Source: Singulisphaera sp. GP187
Lineage (GTDB): Bacteria; Planctomycetota; Planctomycetia; Gemmatales; Gemmataceae
Length of the DNA stretch: 64,000 nt
Assembly (NCBI GenBank): GCA_945905925.1
Contig: CAMDQN010000002.1
Coordinates: forward strand, 55,547-119,546
Reading direction: 5' to 3'
In this document: piece after piece, positions 1 through 8,916 of the stretch
Layout: the number at the start of each line of letters is the position of its first letter
Numbering within the stretch: position 1 is the first letter of the stretch
Made by a program: the position numbers and the translations under genes
Notes under the pieces: generated by a model
What the model was told of the DNA's origin: nothing
Database searches by the model: none
What the model saw: only the letters and a program-made list of their open reading frames with translations

Positions 1-64
1 CGGACACGCGGTCGCGGTATCGTGCCGGGTGAAGGTCACCCTGATCCCGGCACGGACGCACACC

Positions 65-1039
65 ATGACCCGCTCCCTCGCGTTCTGTCTGCTCGCGCTT
101 CTGCTCGCTGGCTGCAACCGCTATCACACGCGCGCACAGGGTCCGTTCGGGAAGCCCATCAAGGAGCCGCCCCCACCATACGGCGCGATGACGCCGCCCA
201 AGCCCCCGCCAGAAGTCGATGCGGACCCGGACACGCGCCCGCCTTTCCTCAAGCCCCCCGAACCGAAACCGAAACTGCCGTCGCCGTTCGCGCCGAAAAC
301 GCCCGCGACACCGAACACGCCCGACGCGAAGAGCCTCACCGAACTGAAAGCGGTTCTTGCGACCGCAAGCGCCGCGTGGAAAGCCGTGGGCACGTTCGAG
401 GGCACACTCACGCGGCGCGAGATCAACCCGCAAGGCGCGCCGACCAGCGAAGTCGTGCTGTTCCAGTTCCGCAAGGAACCGCTGGGCGTGTACACGCGGA
501 CGATCAGCGAGAACGGCAAGGGCCGCGAAGTCATCTACAGCCCCGGCAAGCACAGTGACAAGTTGTACCTCGCGCTCGGTCAAGGCGACGTCAAGTTGCT
601 CCGCGCCGGGACCGTGTTGCCAGGCGTTTCGCCCGACGACCCGCGTGTGAAGGAAAAGACCCGCTACAGCATCCGCGACGCCGGGTTCGGGAAGAACCTC
701 ACGAAACTCACCGACCTGCTCGCGAAGATGGAAGCGGGGAAACTACCGCCTGATTCGCTCACACTCCACGGACCGGTGAAGCGTGACGAGTACCCCTACA
801 CGCTCACGGGCGTGACGCACAACCTGCGCGCCGACGACGACCCGCTGTTCCCCAAGGGTGGGAGCCGTACGTTCTTCTTCGATCCGAACGAAAAGTCACC
901 GTTTCACGGGCTACCGGTGCTGATTATTGCGACCGACGCGGCGGGCAAGGAAGCCGAGTACTACCTGTTTGAAAAGGTGAAGTCGCCGGCCAAACTCACC
1001 GATGCGGACTTCGACCCGGCCCGACTCGGAAAGAAATAG
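65..1039 (+). CDS. DUF1571-type lipoprotein
   Basis: The product is a 324-residue exported lipoprotein. The ATG at 65 gives a clean lipoprotein signal ending in LLAGC with the modified cysteine at residue 17. A GTG at 29 is in frame but would bury that signal. Residues 30-85 are a proline-rich linker. The remainder resembles the planctomycete DUF1571 domain: TFEGTLTRREI, then KEPLGVYTRTI, then GREVIYSPGKH, a pattern shared with outer-envelope proteins of unknown function. The gene ends convergently with a small membrane-protein gene across a short hairpin. The family assignment is by recalled motif order, not a search; the biochemical role is unknown. Confidence 0.8.
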   Translation: MTRSLAFCLLALLLAGCNRYHTRAQGPFGKPIKEPPPPYGAMTPPKPPPEVDADPDTRPPFLKPPEPKPKLPSPFAPKTPATPNTPDAKSLTELKAVLATASAAWKAVGTFEGTLTRREINPQGAPTSEVVLFQFRKEPLGVYTRTISENGKGREVIYSPGKHSDKLYLALGQGDVKLLRAGTVLPGVSPDDPRVKEKTRYSIRDAGFGKNLTKLTDLLAKMEAGKLPPDSLTLHGPVKRDEYPYTLTGVTHNLRADDDPLFPKGGSRTFFFDPNEKSPFHGLPVLIIATDAAGKEAEYYLFEKVKSPAKLTDADFDPARLGKK

Positions 1040-1090
1040 GTTTATTGTGAACTGCGTCCCTTGGGGTCGCTCGCTCAACGTGTTTTGTAG

Positions 1091-1107
1091 GGTGGGCACT
1101 GCCCACC
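1091..1107. terminator. short hairpin between convergent genes
   Basis: Eight-base arms (GGTGGGCA and TGCCCACC) separated by one base lie between the convergent genes ending at 1039 and 1114. The position suits a bidirectional terminator, but there is no strong T-run. Confidence 0.35.
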
Positions 1108-1113
1108 TCTTCG

Positions 1114-1404
1114 TCAGTTGTTGAACCAGACATAGTGGACCGCGACCGCGATCAGAGCGAGTGCCACGAAGATTGGATACGACGCGAATTTGATCGCGTT
1201 GGTGAGCTTCGACACTTCCGGGTCGCGAGCCATTCCCAACGGGCACGAGGCTAGGCCGAGACCGACACCGGCCACGGCGAGAATGATGTCGGTTGTCCGG
1301 TCGTGAACAACAAACATCGCGCCGATCGCCGCGAGCGCGAGGTAGACGAGCATGTCGGCCGGTGTCAGTCCGAGCCACTCTAACAGTTCGTTGTTCTTCG
1401 CCAT
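1114..1404 (-). CDS. small membrane protein, unknown
   Basis: This 96-residue protein has three apparent membrane segments at about residues 17-33, 38-53 and 73-93, separated by a short charged loop (ARDPEVSKLTNAIKF). The N-terminus MAKNNELLEWLGLTP looks cytoplasmic and amphipathic. I do not recognise the family. It is convergent with the lipoprotein gene and faces away from the response regulator, so it is probably monocistronic. The start at 1404 is the only ATG before the first membrane segment. Confidence 0.6.
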   Translation of the reverse strand: MAKNNELLEWLGLTPADMLVYLALAAIGAMFVVHDRTTDIILAVAGVGLGLASCPLGMARDPEVSKLTNAIKFASYPIFVALALIAVAVHYVWFNN

Positions 1405-1552
1405 GTCAAACCTATAGCGTGTGCGAGTGGTCCGGAGCGATCATGCTAAACCACGTCGCCAGGTGGGTCAATTCCCTGCGGATGCCCTGTCATCGTGTCA
1501 GCGGGAATGAAAGTCGTGGCAGGTTCGCGGGCGAGGAAATGTGCGAACCGAC

Positions 1553-1582
1553 TTGACACGGTGTCTGCATCTAACGTATTCT
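1553..1582 (+). promoter_or_regulatory. sigma70-like promoter for response regulator
   Basis: A perfect TTGACA at 1553-1558 is followed after 18 bases by TATTCT at 1577-1582, four of six matches to TATAAT. It sits about 140 bases before the ATG at 1720, in the otherwise empty 315-base gap 1405-1719. The next gene on this strand is the response regulator. This is sequence inference only. Confidence 0.4.
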
Positions 1583-1719
1583 TCAGTGGTTATAGCCGTC
1601 CCGCTACTCTCCGTTCGGGCTTCGGCACTTCGTTTGCTACAACCCAATTTCCAGGCTCCTTCCACGCGGCGTTGCCAGTCGGGTTCTTCCCGCCTCGCGC
1701 ACGTCCGGGGAGGTTAAAT

Positions 1720-2226
1720 ATGACTTCCGCGACACCCCCTGACCTTCGCTCCGCTTGGGGCGAACCGACGAAGACCGGACCCGCGAACGACCCGTGGCGG
1801 TTCTCGATCCTCATTGCCGACGACGATCGCGGCACACGCGAAGCGCTGGGCGAGATGCTCGCGGCTCGCGGGTTCCGCACGATGCTCGCCGCCGACGGGG
1901 GCGAAGCCGTTGAACTCGTTCAGGTGGACCTCGTTCACCTCGTTCTGTTCGACATGCACATGCCCCGACTCACGGGTCTGGAAGCGTTCGCGGTGATTCG
2001 GCAGACGCTCGACCGCATCCTGCCGGCGGTGCTCATGACCGCGGACGCGACCAACGACCTGATCCGCCAAGCGTTCGCGGCGCAGGTGTACAGCGTGATT
2101 CCAAAGCCGGTGAACGGGAACGTCGTATTACACACTCTGGAACGGGCGCTCGCGAAAGTGTACGGGCCACGCCCGGACCCGCAAGACAAGGTCGAAGGGC
2201 CACGCCCGCCGACCAGCGACGAATGA
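1720..2226 (+). CDS. single-domain response regulator
   Basis: A CheY-like receiver of 168 residues with no output domain. The acidic cluster is D34-D35-D36, the phosphoacceptor is D78 in LFDMHMP, the switch threonine is T107 in LMTAD, and the conserved lysine is K129 in IPKPV. All expected receiver residues are therefore present. The first 25 residues and the last 20 are disordered, proline- and charge-rich tails. The ATG at 1720 was chosen because a strong GGGGAGG ribosome site lies just upstream; longer frames upstream have no support. No histidine kinase is next to it. GroES follows after 40 bases and may be co-transcribed. Confidence 0.88.
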   Translation: MTSATPPDLRSAWGEPTKTGPANDPWRFSILIADDDRGTREALGEMLAARGFRTMLAADGGEAVELVQVDLVHLVLFDMHMPRLTGLEAFAVIRQTLDRILPAVLMTADATNDLIRQAFAAQVYSVIPKPVNGNVVLHTLERALAKVYGPRPDPQDKVEGPRPPTSDE

Positions 2227-2266
2227 CGAACCGATTACGAGTGACAACCCAACAGGAGACTTCCCG

Positions 2267-2563
2267 ATGGCGGCGTTGAAGATCGTCCCACTGAACGACA
2301 AGATCGTGGTTGAACGGCTCGAAGCGGATGACAAGTCGGTGGGCGGCATCATCCTCCCGGACAGCGCGAAGGAAAAGCCGAAGCAGGGCAAGGTGCTCGC
2401 GGTCGGCGGAGGCAAGCCGCTCGACGACGGCAAGCGCGCCCCGTTCCAGGTGAAGGTGGGCGACCGCGTCCTCTTCACGAGCTACGCAGGCAGCGAAGTG
2501 ACCATCGACGGCAAAGAGTACCTCATCGTGACCGAAGACGATCTGCTCGCCGTGGTTGACTAG
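2267..2563 (+). CDS. groES: co-chaperonin GroES
   Basis: A complete 98-residue Hsp10 subunit that caps the GroEL chamber. It has the family core: PLNDKIVVER near the start, the mobile-loop region KSVGGIILPDSAKEKP, and GKVLAVGGG and GDRVLFTSYAG in the beta barrel, ending EDDLLAV. Length is normal. No groEL lies within reach, so this is a solo groES; planctomycetes often carry several chaperonin genes in separate places. A good AGGAG site precedes the ATG. A long perfect palindrome begins three bases after its stop codon and probably terminates transcription. Confidence 0.95.
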   Translation: MAALKIVPLNDKIVVERLEADDKSVGGIILPDSAKEKPKQGKVLAVGGGKPLDDGKRAPFQVKVGDRVLFTSYAGSEVTIDGKEYLIVTEDDLLAVVD

Positions 2564-2565
2564 AA

Positions 2566-2649
2566 AAGTGCTGAGTGCTGAGTAAAAGGCAGAAGACCAG
2601 AGGCACGAACGCCCTTGGTCTTCTGCCTTTTACTCAGCACTCAGCACTT
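2566..2649. repeat. perfect palindrome after groES
   Basis: Two 34-base arms (2566-2599 and 2616-2649) are perfect reverse complements around a 16-base loop. The arms contain the iterated unit GTGCTGAGTGCTGAGT. The element is flush with the groES stop codon and may act as a terminator. It belongs to the wider set of palindromic elements in this window. Confidence 0.85.
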
Positions 2650-2652
2650 GTC

Positions 2653-2904
2653 GGAAAACTTCTTGCGACCCCGTTCGCGCAGATGATTAAGGGACCGCGA
2701 AACCGGGCGCGCGGGTTCGGGTTCGTCGAAATGGCCAACGACATCGAAGTCCAGGCGGCCATCGCCGTGCTCAACGACCAACCGATGAACGGACGCCCGC
2801 TAACGGTGAACGTCGCGAAACCGCGCGAAGCCGGTGGTGGCCGGCGCGCGGGCGGAAGAGGCGAAGAAGGCGAAGAAGGCGAAGGCTACGGCGGTGGGGG
2901 ATAA
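2653..2904 (+). pseudogene. truncated RRM RNA-binding protein
   Basis: The frame ending at 2904 encodes the second half of an RNA recognition motif: RNP1 as ARGFGFVEM, then the second helix QAAIAVLNDQPMNGRPLTV, followed by the Arg/Gly-rich tail typical of small bacterial RRM proteins. The first half, with RNP2 and the first strand and helix, is absent. In its place lies the palindrome that follows groES. No ribosome site or sensible start exists. The 5' part was most likely lost by a deletion that joined the remnant to the palindrome. Expression as a functional RNA binder is unlikely. Confidence 0.65.
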
Positions 2905-3176
2905 TCGCTACTGAGCCAGTTGTTGTCGCGTTTTAGCGTCGGACCCGCAGCGATCACTCTCTTCAGAAGCACGGCCCCGACGGGTCCGACGCCAACAGGT
3001 GACTTCATCCAGATTTTCGCGCGGCGCATCGTCTGTTGTGGACTGGGACTTGAGGAAAACTTTACAGACCCCCACAGTTTTTCCTTGACCTTCGCGCCCC
3101 AAATCGTCAACCTACCCCCCACGTCGCTCGATGGATCAGCGACGCCCATCACTCAAAACCAGGGAGGGTCACACCA

Positions 3177-3452
3177 ATGCTCGTTACCACCGAATCCAAG
3201 GCTCAGGGTTGGCGCGCGGTCGCGATCTTCGATGATCGCGGGGACGCACTCGTCTTCGTCGGCCGCTCGTCCACGCAGGTCCGCCAACAGTACATCGAAG
3301 CGTTCGCGGAAGTCCTCGATGAAGAAGAACGCGAACACGTCACCACAATCCAGCTTCAGCAATGGAGCGGTGCCCCGGACGCGGGCCGCTGGGTGCTCAA
3401 GAACACGCTGAAGGTGCCGGTACCGGTCGCGAAACTCCACGTCGCCGCGTAA
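3177..3452 (+). CDS. conserved small hypothetical protein
   Basis: A 91-residue soluble protein preceded by a good GGAGGG site. It begins [20 protein letters not shown], continues through an acidic helix rich in Glu and Gln (about residues 35-60) and ends in a short basic and hydrophobic strand ([14 protein letters not shown]). There is no signal peptide or membrane segment. I do not recognise the family. The 272 bases in front of it (2905-3176) hold no gene that I can see. Its codon use matches neighbouring real genes. Confidence 0.6.
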   Translation: MLVTTESKAQGWRAVAIFDDRGDALVFVGRSSTQVRQQYIEAFAEVLDEEEREHVTTIQLQQWSGAPDAGRWVLKNTLKVPVPVAKLHVAA

Positions 3453-3583
3453 CCACTTCTGCGTCATTGCGAACATTCGGCCGTTCTTGTATCGTGGCAC
3501 ACGCTGCGGTGCGAAAGCGGCCGACCGCATTTCCGCCCCGCTACGATGGCACTACCACGTCTACTCCAACGGGAGCCTTGATC

Positions 3584-4104
3584 ATGACGCCCGAAGTGAT
3601 CGAGCGAATGGTTGTCGTCAAAGGGGACATTACGGAACTGCAAGTGGACGCGATCGTGAACGCGGCCAACTCCACACTGCTCGGCGACGGCGGCGTGGAC
3701 GACGCGATTCACGACGCGGCTGGCCCGCGACTCCGCACCGCGTGCGCCGCGCTCGACGGGTGCCCGACCGGCGGCGCGAAGATGACCGCGGGCTTCTCGC
3801 TTCCAGCGAAACACGTGATCCACACCGTCGGCCCGGTGTACAGCGACGGCACGAACTGCGAAGCGGACCTGTTGCGATCCTGCTACCGCACGTCGCTACG
3901 GCTCGCGGCGGAAGCAAATGTAGAAACGATCGCGTTCCCGTGCATCTCCCCGGAGCGTTCAACTTCCCGCAGACCGAGGCGTGCGAAATCGCGATCGAAA
4001 CCGTGGGCGAGTGGCTCGCCCAACACGCGCTGCCGCGCCAGGTCACGTTCTGCTGCTACCTGGATGCCGACGCCCGCCGCTACCGCACACGGTTGCGCGC
4101 TTGA
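3584..4104 (+). pseudogene. macrodomain protein with frameshift
   Basis: Residues 1-120 are a clear macrodomain (ADP-ribose binding; O-acetyl-ADP-ribose deacetylase-like): [19 protein letters not shown], the [10 protein letters not shown] loop and HTVGPVY. After FPCIS the frame breaks near 3947-3952. The homologous sequence continues in the +1 frame as [20 protein letters not shown] and ends at the stop at 4102. Restoring one base (TCC-ACC-GGA expected, TCCCCGGA seen) would recover a 173-residue protein of normal length. This is either a recent inactivating deletion or a sequencing error in a C-run. It lies among other decayed genes. Confidence 0.75.
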
Positions 4105-4137
4105 TAACGCTACTGGTTGCACAAATGGGAATCACCG

Positions 4138-4369
4138 ATGCGTACCCTCTCCGCACTTCTTGTGCTGCTCCTCCCGGCGGTCGCCGTCACGGACGACGCG
4201 TTCGCGCTCAAGGACGGGCAGCGCGTCGTCTTCCTTGGCGACAGCATCACCTACACCGGGAAGTTCAACGCGATTCCCCGACAAGAAGTTTGAACTCGTC
4301 AACCTCGGGCCTCCGAGTGAGACCGCCACCGGTCTCTCGGAACCCGACCACCCGTTCTGGACCGATTGA
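4138..4369 (+). pseudogene. remnant of SGNH/GDSL hydrolase
   Basis: The ATG at 4138 starts a signal peptide ([17 protein letters not shown]), then [18 protein letters not shown], which is block I of secreted SGNH hydrolases. The frame then stops. In another frame the typical continuation appears ([13 protein letters not shown], then [15 protein letters not shown]) before ending at 4369. About ten codons and the frame were lost at the junction, and everything after block II is missing. It is a remnant only. The next 195 bases to 4564 contain nothing recognisable except the ribosome site for the following gene. Confidence 0.7.
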
Positions 4370-4564
4370 GCCGCGAACCACTCTCCCCTTTCGCGCGTCA
4401 CTTCACCTTACCCCACCGGTCCGTTCGGAACAGTCCCGCTTGCTTACCGGGCTTGCAACCGGACAGCCCGCGTCGAACAATAGAGCAGTCCGCTTAAAGT
4501 CGGTCGCGCTGTTCCGTGACGAACGCCCTTCCGCGCGCCGACCCAGACGAGAGGAACACGCAAG

Positions 4565-5311
4565 ATGAACTCCTACGCTTCGCTGTGCGACGACTTCGGT
4601 GTCTCAACCTACATTCACGGCAAACTCGAAATGCCGACCGGGCGCGAAACCGTGCTGCACTTCTTCGAGGCCGTGCAGAAGGTTGCCCCGAAGATGACCG
4701 AGTTCGAGAAGCGCAGCGACACCGAATACATGCTCGAAGAGGACCGCGAGTCCGGCAGTTACCGCTGGGCCTCGCTCGACCACCGCCGGTTGAGCGCCGG
4801 GTTCGTCAACCCGCCCACCCTTGATGATGCCGACGTCCACAACGAGCGCGTCCTCGACATGGCCGCTGCGCACCTCGACCTCGGCGCACTCCAGACCGAG
4901 TCGATGGACGTGCTGTACTACTTCGACTTCCTGTACCAGGGGAACCACGACGAGGTAGTAGCCGAAGCGCTCACGAGCGGCACGCCACTGGAATCGTTGG
5001 TCACTGTGCCCGCGGCGCGCGTTCTGCACTACCAGCCGACCATGATGCTCGCGCTCGACGACGCGTGCCAGTTGCAGGCGCGGTTGAGCATCGAAACACG
5101 TACGAACGCGTACCAGGTGCGAACGAACACGTTCCCGGAGTCGCCGGTCACGGTGTACTTCACGGTTCGGCAGTTCTGGGGAAAGCAGCCGTACAAGTCA
5201 TTCGCGGAGAGCTACCACAACCAGCGCCGCGTGCTCGACGAGTTGGTCAGCACCTACGTCGTGCCGCAGGTGATCAACCCGTTGGCGAAGGCGATCAGCG
5301 CGAAGCAGTGA
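4565..5311 (+). CDS. conserved hypothetical protein
   Basis: A 248-residue soluble protein with a good GAGAGGA ribosome site and regular codon use. It has an acidic, aromatic-rich composition, for example DVLYYFDFLYQGNHDEVVAEAL at mid-length and TVYFTVRQFWGK near residue 208. There are no membrane segments, signal peptide or cysteine clusters. I do not recognise the family. The absence of neighbours in the same transcription unit gives no functional hint: a remnant gene lies upstream and a 360-base gap downstream. Confidence 0.65.
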   Translation: MNSYASLCDDFGVSTYIHGKLEMPTGRETVLHFFEAVQKVAPKMTEFEKRSDTEYMLEEDRESGSYRWASLDHRRLSAGFVNPPTLDDADVHNERVLDMAAAHLDLGALQTESMDVLYYFDFLYQGNHDEVVAEALTSGTPLESLVTVPAARVLHYQPTMMLALDDACQLQARLSIETRTNAYQVRTNTFPESPVTVYFTVRQFWGKQPYKSFAESYHNQRRVLDELVSTYVVPQVINPLAKAISAKQ

Positions 5312-5671
5312 ACCAGAAGCGCGTTCGCGCGTCCCGGTCGCCCGCAATCGCGTGGCGGCCGGACGCGTTTCACGGTCTCCGAAAGTCGCGAGGCACGCAG
5401 TTCACCGATCGGACCGAGTATCACATCCAGAACATCGCGGCCGTCCTCGGCGTTCTTGTGGACATTGCCGGTTCCGCGCCGCTGGTGTGAACCGTTCTCC
5501 TCCCACCCACCGCTGCCCCCTTTCCCCGCAACCGCGCCACAGTTGTTCAAGCACTTCAAATACGACGCGGCCCCTCCGGGACCAACGCTAACCTTGGTCG
5601 CAGTGGCCACGACGCGACGGCGTTCGTTTGATGAGTAAATCCCTTCTCTTACCCAACCCGAGCGACACACC
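5312..5671. other. 360-base gap, no gene seen
   Basis: The gap between the hypothetical gene and the aminotransferase gene holds no frame with plausible codon use or a recognisable motif on either strand. It presumably includes the aminotransferase promoter. It also lacks the strong palindromes common elsewhere in the window. Confidence 0.5.
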
Positions 5672-6928
5672 ATGAGTACCAGCGTCCTCACCCTTTCCTC
5701 GTTTGCCAGCGGTCTAACGGCTGAGACCGCGTTCGACGTGCTCGCGGTCGCGCGCCAACTCATGGCCGGTGGGAAGGACGTGATCGCGCTCCAGATCGGC
5801 GACTCGCCGTTCCCGACCACTGCCAGCGCGATCAAGGCGGCGCACGCGGCCATCGACGCGGGCCTCACGCGATACTGTCCGTCGCAGGGCCTTCCAGAGT
5901 TTCGCGAGACGATCGCGAAGACCGTAAACGCAGAATTCAACATCCCCGCCACCGCCGACAACGTGGTAGTCGGTCCCGGCGCGAAGGTGTTCGAGACGTA
6001 CTTCTGCGAAGCGTTTCTCGAACCCGGCGACGCGGTGTTAGTCTTCCAACCGGCGTTCCCGACGTTCGAGCCAAACATCCTGCGGCGCGGCGCGCGCCCG
6101 GTGTACGCTCCCCTAAAGCAAGAGAACCAGTTTCGGCCGGACATCGGCGCGATCGAGAAATTCGTGAAGACCGAACCGCGTGCCCGGGCGCTGTTCCTCA
6201 ACTTCCCACACAACCCCACGGGCGGTGTCGCCACGCGCGAAGACATGAAGGCGATCGCGAACATCGTCCGCGGCACGAACGTCGCGGTGTTCAGCGACGA
6301 ACCGTATTGCCACATGGTTTGGGGTGGCAAACACCACAGCATCCTGGCCGAACCCGGAATGATCGAGCAGTGCGTGGGCGCGTACACGTTCTCGAAGAGC
6401 TACAGCATGAGTGGGTGGCGCTGTGGGTACATGGTCGCGTCACCCACAGTGGCGCAGATCGTGAGCAAGATGATCAACACGTCGCTCTCGTGCGTGCCAC
6501 CGATCGTTCAAATGGCGGGTAAGGCCGCGCTCGAACACGACGCCGCCGAACGCGATGCGGTGATGACGAAGTTCCACAAGAAGGTTGAGTTGCTGGTGAG
6601 CGAGTTGCGGAAAGTACCCGACGTGACCGTGCTGATGCCGGAGGGAACGTTCTACGTGTTCCCGAACGTCGCGCCGATCTGCGCGCGACTCGGTATCACG
6701 TCGCACGGTCTCGCGATGTACCTCTTAGAAGGGGCGGATGACGAGCGGGGTGTCGCGTGTCTGGGTGGTGAGTGCTTCGGCGCTGCGGGTCAAGGGTTCT
6801 TGCGATTCAGTTGCGCCGAGCCAGACGAGAAGCTCGTATCCGCGGTCGCGTTCTTCGCGGATGCCGTGAACCGCACGGACCGCGTGAAATCGTACCTCGA
6901 CGCGCACCCGAAGTACCGCGCGAAGTGA
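5672..6928 (+). CDS. class I/II PLP aminotransferase
   Basis: A 418-residue fold-type I aminotransferase of the aspartate/aromatic group. Visible landmarks are the RYCPSQGLPEFRE segment, the NFPHNPTGG motif that binds the substrate carboxylate and cofactor, FSDEPY, and the PLP lysine in TFSKSYSMSGWRCGY. The C-terminal FLRFSCAEP carries the conserved arginine. All catalytic landmarks are present. Substrate cannot be fixed from sequence; aspartate or a related amino acid is most likely. It is monocistronic and convergent with polX across a long palindrome that starts at the last base of its stop codon. Confidence 0.88.
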   Translation: MSTSVLTLSSFASGLTAETAFDVLAVARQLMAGGKDVIALQIGDSPFPTTASAIKAAHAAIDAGLTRYCPSQGLPEFRETIAKTVNAEFNIPATADNVVVGPGAKVFETYFCEAFLEPGDAVLVFQPAFPTFEPNILRRGARPVYAPLKQENQFRPDIGAIEKFVKTEPRARALFLNFPHNPTGGVATREDMKAIANIVRGTNVAVFSDEPYCHMVWGGKHHSILAEPGMIEQCVGAYTFSKSYSMSGWRCGYMVASPTVAQIVSKMINTSLSCVPPIVQMAGKAALEHDAAERDAVMTKFHKKVELLVSELRKVPDVTVLMPEGTFYVFPNVAPICARLGITSHGLAMYLLEGADDERGVACLGGECFGAAGQGFLRFSCAEPDEKLVSAVAFFADAVNRTDRVKSYLDAHPKYRAK

Positions 6929-7033
6929 ATCGGCTGCGCCCCTTCGGGTCGAACGCTAAACAGACAACGACACATCCTCCCAGAGAGGTGTCGTTGTCTG
7001 TTTAGCGTACGACCCGAAGGGGCGCAGCCGATT
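6928..7033. repeat. 46-base inverted repeat, TTTAGCGT class
   Basis: Arms 6928-6973 and 6988-7033 are reverse complements with a single mismatch. The arm includes AACGCTAAAC and CCCCTTCGGGTCG, which recur at 32594-32665 and as a half element at 54316-54341. It abuts both stop codons of the convergent genes and can fold as a bidirectional terminator. Confidence 0.85.
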
Positions 7034-8787
7034 TACTTCGCGCTCGCCTTCTCTTTCCGCCGCGTGAGTTCCTTCGTCACGTCGGCCAAGCCGCGAGTGT
7101 TGAACACATCATCCTTCGTCAGCCACCCGCGGCGCGCCACCTGAACCCCGAATGTGTACAGCCCGAGTTCGCCGGTGCTGTGCGCATCCGGGTTGATCAC
7201 GATCGGAATGCCCATCGCCTTCGCCTGCTTCACGTACTTCCAGTCGAGATCGAGACGCGACGGTTGCGCGTTGATCTCGATCATCTTGCCGTGCTTCGCG
7301 GCGACTTTCAGAACTTCGTCGAGGTTGATCTTGTATCCTTCGCGCTTCAAGAGAAGACGCCCGGTTGCGTGGCCTAACATCGTCACCGTCGGGTGCGCAA
7401 GCGCCTTACACACGCGCGCCGTCATATCGGCTTCAGCCATTCCGAACAGCGAGTGAACGCTCGCCACCACATACTCGAAACCGGCGAGCAGTTCGTCGTT
7501 GTAGTCGAGCGATCCGTCTTCGAGGATATCCACCTCGCTACCCTTGATGATGCGGACGCCGGTTAGGTTGGCGTTCACGCGGTCGATCTCCGCCCACTGT
7601 TTCCGCACCGCGCCCGGCGGCATCCCGCGAGCGATGGTCAGAGACTGCGAGTGATCCGCGACGCCGAAGTACTCGAAGCCGAGCCGCTTCGACGCGAGCG
7701 CCATCTCTTCCAACGACGCGGTGCCGTCGCTGTAGGTGGTGTGGTTGTGGAACACGCCGCGAATGTCGGAATCGGCCACCAGCGCGGGCAACTTCTTCGC
7801 TTCGCCGGCTTCGATCTCGCCAGTGTCCTCGCGCATCTCCGGTGGAATGAAGGGAAGGTCAAGCGCCGCGAAGATGTCTTCTTCCGTCTTGCAGGGCACC
7901 GAGCGCGTGTCGTTCGCAAGCGCGTATTCGTTAAGCGTAAGGCCGCGGTCGATCGCGCGCTGCCGCATTCGGATGTTGTGTTCCTTGCTGCCGGTGAAGT
8001 AGTGCAGCGCGAACGGGTACTGTTCATCCGTCACGACGCGGAGGTCGGCTTGCATTGTGACCTTCGCGCCGTGAACGTGCAGCGCCGCGATCACGCTCGA
8101 CTTCGTTGGCCCCTGCCCCAACACCTGCACCACTTCCGGCAGTTTCACGAACGCGTCCATGATAGGCTGCGCGTTGGTACTGCTCACGAGGATGTCGAGG
8201 TCGCCGGTCGTTTCTTTGAGGCGACGAAGACTCCCGCACACCTCGGAGCGAATCACGCCGGGAAAGCCGCGAATCTGTTCGAGGAGCGCCCAGCCCAGCG
8301 GCAACGCCATATCGATCCGCACGCGGTTCCCGATCTTGTCGATGTAGAGGATCCCTTCGAGGATCTTCGCCTGGGTCTTCGCACCGAAGCCTTTCTGCTT
8401 CGCCACTTCACCGGACTCACATGCGGCCTTCAGTTTCTCGATGGTGTCGATCTGGAGCAGGTCGTGAAGCGCCTTCACCTTCTTCGGTCCCAGACCCGGC
8501 AGGCGGAGCATCTTCACCAAGCCTTCGGGGATCGAAGCGCGAAGATCTTCGAGGTAGGGCAGTTTTCCCGTGGTCACGAGCGTGGTGATCTTCTCGCTGA
8601 GTGCTTCGCCGATCCCGCGAACCTCGGACAACTTCCCTTCGGCGACCATCTGGTTGAGGTCGCCGGGAAGTTGCTGAACGAGCCGGGCCGCGTTGTGGTA
8701 CGCGTTGGTGCGGAACGCGTTCTCGCCCTTCAGTTCGAGAAGGGTTCCGATCTCGTCGAGCGCGTCGGCAACGTCATCTTTGGACAT
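7033..8787 (-). CDS. polX: DNA polymerase/3'-5' exonuclease PolX
   Basis: A 584-residue bacterial family X polymerase for short gap filling in base excision repair. Order of domains: N-terminal helix-hairpin-helix region with LPGLGPKKVKAL, a polymerase beta-like core with the metal motif GDLDILVSS after CGSLRRLKETT, then a C-terminal PHP exonuclease domain with FHNHTTYSDG and VADHSQSL. The metal ligands of both active sites are present. The ATG at 8787 was chosen for its GAGGAGACC ribosome site; a longer frame to 8910 has no support. The gene follows the PseG-like gene on the same strand after a 129-base gap. Confidence 0.92.
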   Translation of the reverse strand: MSKDDVADALDEIGTLLELKGENAFRTNAYHNAARLVQQLPGDLNQMVAEGKLSEVRGIGEALSEKITTLVTTGKLPYLEDLRASIPEGLVKMLRLPGLGPKKVKALHDLLQIDTIEKLKAACESGEVAKQKGFGAKTQAKILEGILYIDKIGNRVRIDMALPLGWALLEQIRGFPGVIRSEVCGSLRRLKETTGDLDILVSSTNAQPIMDAFVKLPEVVQVLGQGPTKSSVIAALHVHGAKVTMQADLRVVTDEQYPFALHYFTGSKEHNIRMRQRAIDRGLTLNEYALANDTRSVPCKTEEDIFAALDLPFIPPEMREDTGEIEAGEAKKLPALVADSDIRGVFHNHTTYSDGTASLEEMALASKRLGFEYFGVADHSQSLTIARGMPPGAVRKQWAEIDRVNANLTGVRIIKGSEVDILEDGSLDYNDELLAGFEYVVASVHSLFGMAEADMTARVCKALAHPTVTMLGHATGRLLLKREGYKINLDEVLKVAAKHGKMIEINAQPSRLDLDWKYVKQAKAMGIPIVINPDAHSTGELGLYTFGVQVARRGWLTKDDVFNTRGLADVTKELTRRKEKASAK

Positions 8788-8877
8788 GGTTGGGGTCTCC
8801 TCACAAGGGTGGTGTGAGGATACCAGAAGCAAATGCGAGAGGGGATGTCGGAGGTGAAGAAGAGGCCATCTGGTGCG

Positions 8878-8898
8878 CCGCAAGCCGAAGGCGAGCGG
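8878..8898. repeat. half palindromic element, CGCAAGCC class
   Basis: CGCAAGCCGAAGGCGAGCG in the gap between the PseG-like gene and polX. The same unit with one or two changes appears inside the oxidoreductase gene at 24752-24771 and at 40098-40117. Confidence 0.6.
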
Positions 8899-8916
8899 CT
8901 CACCAGGCATCGAAAA

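Noticed and set aside
3947..3952. Programmed frameshift in the macrodomain gene
   Set aside because: A short C-run without a typical slippery heptamer or downstream structure; neighbouring genes are also decayed, so mutation is simpler.
5312..5671. Hidden gene in the 360-base gap
   Set aside because: Frames on both strands lack codon bias, ribosome sites and motifs.
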